Origin: Ascaphus truei
Lineage: Eukaryota > Chordata > Amphibia > Anura > Ascaphidae
Assembly: GCA_036426205.1 (NCBI GenBank)
Contig: CM071568.1
Location: 223,560,966-223,624,965, forward strand
DNA: 64,000 nucleotides
Direction: 5' to 3'
The notes under the pieces were generated by a model, which was not told where the DNA came from, searched no databases, and was given only the letters and a program-made list of their open reading frames with translations. Shown in pieces: positions 57,080 through 64,000 of this stretch. Positions within the stretch are counted from its first letter, which is position 1. Each line of letters opens with the position of its first letter. A program made the position numbers and the translations under genes.

Positions 57080-57851
57080 TAGGGTTGGGCAATAACAAAA
57101 CAATGATAACGATAAATTTATCGCAATAAATATTTGATTTAAAAAAAAAAGTCCAAAAATGTTCCAGAAAAGGTAAATAATGTGTACTCAAAAAAAAATA
57201 GCTTTTCTTTATGTACTCTAGAACAAAGGGCCCTTAATTCCCAAACCCCTTTCATGTCGAGCGCATCACCTTTTCTGACCTACACTGCTCCCATCACCCT
57301 AACATCCCCCTCATCCCATCACTCTCCCCCTCATCTTTGCATACTCCCTCCATTTAAAAACACATTTAATTTCATGAAGTGTTAAAAATATATAAAATAT
57401 ATAAAATTCTTAAGAAAATGTATTTTCTTTTGCCAATACATTTTAAGAATGGTAGAAAAATCTGTTTTAATTAATTTTTAACATGGGTTTGAGTCCCAGG
57501 GGAAGGTGGGGATTGATGGGTTAGGTACCTGTTGGGGAGGGGAGTGGAAGGGTTAATTTCCCCCGTGGGGATGGAGGTGTTACCATAAGGAAAGCGAGTA
57601 GATGAGTTACCTTTCACTGCTGCAGCCCGCTGCTCTCACCAACTCACTCCCCAAAGCTCCTCCCCCTCCCTGAGTCAGCATTCAAAAGCAGGAAGAGAGG
57701 GGGAGGACTGAGAGACTTAACAGCGGGAGCTTCAAAGTTGCACCTCTGACCACCGGCACCCCATAATACTGTGAGAAAAGCTAATCTCCCATATCGGCAC
57801 ACCAGGATATTATAGCGATATTACAAAATACCGGTTTATCACCAAACCCTA
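57080..57851. mobile_element. Non-autonomous hAT element, 772 bp, perfect 8-bp duplication
   Basis: The termini are TAGGGTTGGGCAATAA and TTATCACCAAACCCTA (inverted). Flanks ATAGAGAG (57,072-57,079 and 57,852-57,859) are identical, the hAT hallmark. The interior is AT-rich and then GC-rich without transposase. Confidence 0.9.
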
Positions 57852-57859
57852 ATAGAGAG

Positions 57860-59640
57860 TGCCCTTTAGGTCCCCTTTTCCCCTTTTGTTAGATAACCAG
57901 AACAGGATTAGGAATGTTTACGATGCTTGTGAAGATACAATGTCAGATCAGGTGCAATTTCTGGTACGTTTGTACACCATTATGTCACTACAATTATAAA
58001 TATATAATTTATTCATTTTTTTATTTATTTTTTAATCATTATTGCAAAGTGTATTGCATGGTAAGGGATGTTAACAAAATTAAAAGGAGTTGACCAAGCA
58101 CATGCATCGATTCAGAATGGAAAAAAGTTTGAAAAAATCGTTTATCCCTGATACCAAGACCAAAGCATCCACTCAAGGTTCATGTATGGGGCAATATTTA
58201 GACCTGGACCAGGACCTATAGTTATATTTGAGGGTAAGCCCAGTTGTGAATTCTAACTGTATTTTAACGTGACCCTGTCTCTTTTCCCATAAACTAAAGC
58301 AGTACCATTTTTCTTATCTCCCGGTATCATGAATAAAGTCTACATACAGAAGGTCATTATTGCTCAGGGGGAAGAACGTAACATTTCTGAATACTTCACA
58401 TCTGGAGTGGTCACCAGTCCTTCCAAGACACTGACCCCAAAACACATCTGCAACATTCATTAAGGAAAGTGAAATCAGCTGGGTCAGAACACCTCAAGAG
58501 TAACTGTATTGTGCATTAGTATACTATTAACTATATAAAATAGTATTGTGCTGTTGAGAATTTGTTTTTTTCTTGACAATAACCGTACTGTATTTGTCTT
58601 TATACTTATAGATCCTGCTTTGAACCCAATCATATTGGTCTGGCATGCATTAAAGCATCATTCGCACAAGTATGTGAAGCCTTTAACAAAGATGAACTAG
58701 TGAAGAGGGCAAACAAATTAGTGGAATGAATGTCTAAGTGTAGAAACATGCAACAACTACATCACCCATATAAAAACCTGTTACCAGTGATTATTGAAAG
58801 AAACAGGATGGCAACAACGATGTACTGGAAATTATTCTAGAGTGTAGTGTTAATAGTCATAACATTTTTTATATTTTCCGTTCTGTTGTAATGCACCATT
58901 ATCAAGTTTCTTTGCTTAAGGATCTCACTCCGGGCTGCTTTGTTTACTTTAATCCTAAAGCGCGGCTAACATGGGCGCAGTATTCTAAACAACAATAGGC
59001 AGGACTTCGGGAACAGCTGACTAGCATCTACTACTGATGGGGTGTGAATGGCTTATTCAGATTTCCACTTTTGTTAAGAAAAGACAGGCCAAGGGAATAT
59101 GGTGTATATGGGCCAGTGCTCTAAGTTTTATTCAGACGTGTTACCCAATCCACATGCAGAGGAATGATAGTGTGACAATGGCTCCATACAATGCATGCAT
59201 TCTGTGTATTGCAACCTTTTGTTACACGATCATTACACAGGCAGAGGACAATTCACACCGAGCTTAGACCGGGAAGCTCAGCGATGGATGGCTGTGGGAA
59301 TTCCCAATGTTCATGAGGCTGTAGTGTCTGGCGAGGGAGTGCTTGATTTGAAGGGGGCGGAAGAAGACGGAGTTCAGCTTCTATACTGTAAGCTGAGTAT
59401 TGCAAGATGTGTGCAACTTGACCAGCCAAGCAATCATTTAGAAAGGCCATCTTTTTTTTTTTTTTTTTGCTTAATCCCCGAATTGTGTTTTTTTTGTTTG
59501 CATTAAGCTACAGCCTCGAGTTGGTGCTCTGAAACACAATAGAATGGGTGGGGGGGAGAGTCGGATTGGACAATGTTAGCTGAAAGGGGGAAGGAGGGCC
59601 ACCAAGAGAGGTGTATTAAGGTGTTTTTGGGGACTACTAA
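57860..59640. other. Intron sequence, nothing recognised
   Basis: AT-rich 1.8 kb. Short frames (59,037-59,506) have no domain or splice context. T-run at about 59,451-59,468. Confidence 0.55.
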
Positions 59641-59642
59641 TA

Positions 59643-59976
59643 CAGGCATACCCCGCATTAACGTACGCAATGGGACCGGAGCATGTATGTAAAGTGAAAA
59701 TGTACTTAAAGTGAAGCACTACCTTTTTTCCACTTATCAATGTATGTACTGTATACTGCAATCGTCATATACGTGCATAATTGATGTAAATAACACATGT
59801 GTAACAGGCTCTATAGTCTCCCTGCATGTGCACAGCCTTGGTACAGGTAGGGAACCGGTATTGCTGTTCAGGACGTGCTGACAGGCGCATGCGTGAGCTG
59901 CCGTTTGCCTATTGGGCAACATGTCCTTACTCGCGAGTGTACTTAAAGTGAGTGTCCTTAAACCAGGGTATGCCTG
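59643..59976. mobile_element. Tc1/mariner-type MITE, 334 bp
   Basis: The ends are CAGGCATACCCCGCATTAA and TTAAACCAGGGTATGCCTG, with TA outside both (59,641-59,642 and 59,977-59,978). Internal subterminal repeats GTACTTAAAGTGA occur on both sides. It has no transposase. Confidence 0.85.
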
Positions 59977-60265
59977 TACTGTTGTGCCAGTAATATATAG
60001 TGTGTGCATGCACATTAGGACTCGATGAATGCAAATGCGTTCCATTTATTGTTACGCATGTGCATATACAGTATTGTACTACTTTATATGCACTACGCTA
60101 GGTGATTCCAATGTTTCTTCAGACAAAGATCTTGCAGGAGTACTGGTAGTACTGTGATGAGATAGCTCATTCATGATTTCTTGAGCTCCATACACAGACA
60201 CATTACGTAAAATATGTATTACAACAAATTGACAGAATATAAAATAGTAATTATATTAAAAAAAG

Positions 60266-60560
60266 GTGTGTGTGTCGAGCAAGCGCATTTTAAGTGAAAC
60301 TTCTTTGTCTTTTGTCTCTGTTTTGTCACAGAAATTCTATTTGTGATGGTGATGTTTTAAATGAAAAATAAAAACACAATTTCAGTGACAAAACGCAAAG
60401 AAGTGTGACTTAGAATGCGCGTGCCCGGCACACATCCTGTTTTAGCTATTTGCACGTCTATATTTATACTAACTGTGAATTCCTTGTGTGTGTGTGTCTC
60501 TGTGGGTGGGTGTCTTAGTGCGTGTGTCTCAGTGTCTCAGTGTGTGTGTGTGTTGCCCTA
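60266..60560. repeat. Palindromic repeat flanked by (GT)n, copy 2
   Basis: Copy of 38,475-38,770 in the same orientation, again with GTGTGT runs at both ends. The inverted repeat TTTTAAGTGAAACTTCTTTG is preserved. Confidence 0.8.
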
Positions 60561-61446
60561 TGCTGCTGCTGTGGAGCACTGATGATATTAACCAAGTGAG
60601 TAGTGGGAAGAAAAAGATCCCACAGATTATACTCTGAAATCTCTGAGACAAGCCATATACATATAGGATATAATAAAATATCAAGATCAAACAATCTGTA
60701 CAAAACATAAACAACAAATGAAATGATGCCTGCTATCATTGTTTGTCTCATTGGTGTTATTTGTGAGATAATTATAAAGATATTGTTTTTAGGGTATAAA
60801 CCATAGTTTATGGTAAATCTTTCTCAATGTGAATTAAGATCCCCGGTAGTTGATCAATGGCCATGTATAATGTAAGGCCCTAAATTAATATCTTCAGATC
60901 TATAAAAAAAAGAGAAAGTAGTAGGACTGTCACCAGCCCCCAAAACCGGTGCTCGAAAAAAAAAACAATAAAGAATGTAGAGCTGGAGAAAGGCAGTATA
61001 CTTTGCAGACAAATACTTAACGTCTTCCCCTCCTCCTGTGTATCCGTGAGTATATGTCCAAAATGAATAACAAATCACCAAAAATTCTACTGGCCACACA
61101 AAAAAATCTACTCGCCACCTAGTACCAAACGTGTGCTGCTTGGGCCAATATTTACTCGCCCGGGGGTTAAATCCACTCGCCCGGGGCGAGCAAATGTATA
61201 GGTTTGTCGAACACTGTATATATATATCTAGTATATATATAGATAATATATATAGATATATATTAGTAATATATATATATTATATATTATATATTATTAT
61301 ATATAATATACTGTTACAGTATAATATATACAAACAGTATACCCACAATTCTGCTGATTAAAGCCACTGATGACAAAATGTCAACATGGCACTATGACCA
61401 CTGGCTTAGCATGTAAAAGCACAATAAAGTTGCTGCGGCTACTCAC
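60561..61446. other. AT-rich intron sequence
   Basis: Includes AT-repeat rich DNA at about 61,214-61,330 that yields spurious Ile/Tyr-rich frames. Nothing else recognised. Confidence 0.5.
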
Positions 61447-61548
61447 GATCACTGAGAGGGAATCCGGCAGCTGCAGCGCGACGTTGTTCCCCATTGAACC
61501 AACTGCTTCACTCAGGAGAGCCAAACGGTAAACGTCGGAGTAAACTTG
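61447..61548 (-). CDS. Candidate exon, 34 codons, family unknown
   Basis: The minus strand has acceptor ATTTCAG|CAAG, exactly 102 open bases (phase 0/0) and donor ATC|GTGAGT. It encodes QVYSDVYRLALLSEAVGSMG and then a hydrophobic/polar end finishing LSVI. Codon use looks protein-like (many synonymous C/G third bases, no low complexity). It does not match the ORP10 stretch expected upstream of exon A as I know it. It could be an alternative OSBPL10 exon, an exon of a nested gene, or part of a repeat. Composition and splice sites are the only evidence. Confidence 0.3.
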
Positions 61549-61635
61549 CTGAAATGTGTAACATAGGACGATTGACCATTTAAAAAAATGTATTGACTTA
61601 AAAAAAACATGTAGATACGGTCCTGGCAGATCCTC

Positions 61636-61662
61636 TAACGCGTTTCACGCTCAGGGCGCTTT
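61636..61662 (-). ncRNA. Hammerhead-like motif 9
   Basis: On the minus strand AAAGCGCCCTGAGCGT, then GAAACGCGTTA. The stem GCGC/GCGT and the GAAAC box are kept, but the upstream CUGANGA box is lost. It lies 14 bp from a Penelope coding remnant on the other strand. Confidence 0.4.
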
Positions 61663-61675
61663 AAAAACAAGGATA

Positions 61676-61909
61676 ATGGAACACGTCCATTCCATTAAAA
61701 AGGGAGATCTTTTACATTCTGTACCGAGACACTTTACGAATTGTCCAGTTGGTGGTATCCGGAACTTCTCCGTCTCAGGTGTTGAGCACGTTCATGCCCC
61801 ACTTCGGAGGGGAGACAGATTGAACTTGCTGAATAAGCAGGAGATGTTCTGGATATTTACCATGGACACACTGCATCCGGCGGGCATCAATATGGATTGG
61901 GAATTTTAA
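61676..61909 (+). pseudogene. Penelope-like GIY-YIG C-terminal fragment
   Basis: A single open frame of 77 codons encodes SIKKGDLLHSVPRHF, HAPLRRGDRLNLLNKQEMFW and DTLHPAGINMDWEF. This is the C-terminal end of the Penelope-type RT/endonuclease protein, related to 47,900-47,960 but of a different copy. It is 5'-truncated and joined to an oppositely oriented hammerhead-like motif, a rearrangement often seen in Penelope copies. Confidence 0.8.
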
Positions 61910-61959
61910 CATTTCCTGTGAAATTTGTTTGAGTCTATACACCTAAGTTGATCTGCAGA

Positions 61960-63440
61960 CATAATGTCTACACATACTGTATGTAACCCTGCTTCCTATC
62001 GCTAGCAAGCGGCTACCATGTGCTGTGCTACCTGTAGGCTCACAGGGCCTAAGTCTCTGCCACGGAGAGCCTGGGGTTGCTCGCGCAATACTATATTGGG
62101 TGCAGCGCCTGCACCTGCGATGGCTCCCACCAGAGGGGGAGTGGATCCTCGCAGGAAATATATATATATCACTCCACACGTAGGTAAAACAATCAATGAC
62201 TTTACTGGCAGGCAATCTCATACACATGTACATATATTAACCGGTGTCCCTCCCTAGCGGCGACACTATACACGGCGTCATGCAGGACGCTACCTCCACC
62301 TCCTCCTTCACCTCCCTAGTAAGAATATGTGTGACTGCGCAGCCACTATGTCCCTTGTGAGTGTGATAGGCCTTGTTGGTGCACTTGTAGATTTAGAGTA
62401 CCTGCCGAGCACTCCCGTGCACGGATCTGCAACTGGCTTCACAAAGGATCCGGCGACCGAAGAACACCGGAACCCCTCTCCAGGACGATCCCACCAGGTA
62501 GCCTCTGCAGCCGCAACGAAGAACGGCACCAAACCTTCTGCACGGATGCGCAGCGTAACCAAAGAAGTCCTTAACTGACTCCGTGAACCAACGTGACACT
62601 CGCTGTACTATAGGCCGTCCCTACAGCACAGCAACCTTGCATGACTTTAGGGGAAAACTCCTGGGGCCTACGGGGTCGCCTATTCTATGCAGGTAGATCC
62701 CTGACCCCCTGCACCCACACTACTCGTAACGCGGCCCTGGGCCATGGTCCCCGGATTGGTTACCGCGATGACCCCCTCAGTTGCCTCACGCTACCTGCCT
62801 CTCCTAATCCCTGCAGCAACGCACTGCAACCTAACCCTATGCCCTCTTGTCCGCCCTCACAGCACTGACCGCTGTGACCGGACAATAAGGCACCTCACGA
62901 ACCTAAGGGCAGCGTCCCTAACCTAGGGCCGTCCCTTGTCAATTACCCACTAGCCTGAGGGTGAGTTGGGGCCTACCTGGGATTGGGAAACCTACCTGGT
63001 GCAGGAGCTTCTCTTGCTCCCTACACCCTTCCTGCTCCCTCCTAGCTCCCAGCTCCAACTGCCGTTCTGCAGCGCGCGAAAAGTATCTATTCTCCCCCTC
63101 TAGGGAGATCCTAAGCCCTATTGGCTCCCTGGCATCACGTCGGGCGCGCAGAGGCTCAGGGGACTCGTAGTCCCTGCCTAGAGCCTTCCCTGGTAGGCTA
63201 GGGTTTCGCGGGCTCTCCTCGCGCTGTCTTGCGCATGCGCGATCTCTGCAGGGCCGCCGGGGACTTACTGCGCATGCGCGACCTGCATCAAGATGGCGGC
63301 GCCCTGCTCGGGGACCGCCGGAACGGAAAAGCGCTCCCTGCACTGGCCCCCACCCTCCAGAAGTGCCGGTGGGTCCAGCGAGTGACCCGCGGCAGCGGAG
63401 AAAACAGGTGAGGGGTCGCGGAACAGCAGACACCCACGGG
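61960..63440 (-). mobile_element. CpG-rich LTR-like element (minus)
   Basis: The segment about 62,030-62,150 is homologous (reverse complement) to 6,838-6,945. The stretch 62,400-63,430 is CpG-rich with two TGCGCATGCGC palindromes (about 63,230 and 63,270) and AAGATGGCGGC (about 63,291, YY1-like), typical of LTR promoters. Open frames on both strands are Pro/Arg-rich shadows of GC-rich DNA. Termini were not defined. Confidence 0.45.
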
Positions 63441-63599
63441 GACCTGGCTTAACATATATACAAATAGAACAAACAATCATGTATATATATAATATATAAT
63501 ATATATATATAAATATATATATATATAACATTGATGTTTGTTACATATTTGGTTCCATCTTTTTGGGCATGCACAATGATTCTTTATAGTCATCTATGT

Positions 63600-63935
63600 C
63601 AGCGGTGCGCAAACGGGGGCGCGACCCCCAGAGGGGGGGGCGCGAGACTGACTGCGGGGGTCGTGGGGTTTACAGAGGCCCCGCGCGCTTCCTGAAGGCA
63701 CTTAAATTAAGTGGAGCTGCAGGGCCTCTGTAAACCTGACTTACCTTGGCTCCGGCGGCTTCTTAGACGGCGTCAAATGACGGCGCGAGGTCATGTGACG
63801 GCACATTGCCATGGCAACGTGACGTCATGCCAACGCCGGAGCAAGCGGGGTGGGGGGGGGGCACGGAGAGAGGGGAACCGCCGGCAGGGGGGGGCCGGAA
63901 AAAAAGTTTGGCCCCCCCCCCCCCCTGATCGACGT
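63600..63935. mobile_element. hAT-like MITE with RFX/CRE composite
   Basis: GTCAGCGGTGCGCAAACGGG at the left and GTTTGGCCCCCC..CTGATCG at the right are inverted-repeat-like ends. Inside are ATTGCCATGGCAAC (63,805-63,818) and TGACGTCA (63,820-63,827). G- and C-runs make the consensus unreliable. It is non-coding. Confidence 0.55.
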
Positions 63936-64000
63936 AATGCGATGTATCTTCAAATGTATATTCAGCTATATAGTTCATCACAATAGCTGTTATATATTTG

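Noticed and set aside
62939..63433. 164-codon Arg/Pro-rich frame on the minus strand
   Set aside because: CpG-rich LTR-like DNA; other frames are open too, and no domain or start context was found.

Overview
The window is vertebrate nuclear DNA, almost certainly from an amphibian and probably a frog. It is about 98% intron and transposable element. The only host gene I can identify is OSBPL10, which encodes oxysterol-binding protein-related protein 10. It lies on the minus strand as three exons: A at 55,440-55,647, B at 45,932-46,086 and C at 3,145-3,282. All three have correct splice sites and compatible phases (0/1, 1/0, 0/0). They encode the linker between the PH domain and the lipid-binding ORD domain, up to the first residues of the ORD. 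The PH-domain exons should lie beyond base 64,000 and the rest of the ORD before base 1. The introns are about 42.6 kb (B-C) and 9.4 kb (A-B).

The introns are packed with mobile DNA typical of amphibians. There is a complete but dead chromodomain Ty3/Gypsy element (39,621-44,367, both LTRs). Solo or partial LTRs lie at 5,465-6,396, 27,900-29,911, 35,720-36,175, 46,630-47,143 and 50,489-51,257. Non-LTR elements of CR1 and L2-like type lie at 32,020-36,320, 36,936-37,300, 45,150-45,700, 49,540-52,305 and 55,930-56,640. A Penelope-like element carries RT and GIY-YIG coding remnants (47,650-49,150), and a second Penelope fragment lies at 61,676-61,909. There is a tRNA-derived SINE, and MITE-like DNA transposons of hAT, Tc1/mariner, Harbinger-like and TTAA-flanked types.

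Three things stand out. First, a hammerhead-ribozyme-like motif (CTTGAGAAAG or CTGANGA, stem II, then GAAAC) recurs about nine times in separate Penelope-type repeats. Two pairs sit head-to-head inside large palindromes (20,288-20,627 and 28,251-28,456). Second, a roughly 700-codon broken reading frame at 15,560-17,686 has a zinc-ribbon-like N-terminus, a Ser/Pro-rich middle and a Trp-rich C-terminal domain. I cannot assign it to any family. Third, OSBPL10 exon A is present a second time, inverted and full of small indels, across an assembly gap (54,515-54,615). This is either a real inverted duplication or a fold-back assembly artefact.

No CRISPR array, operon, phage or bacterial feature is present.
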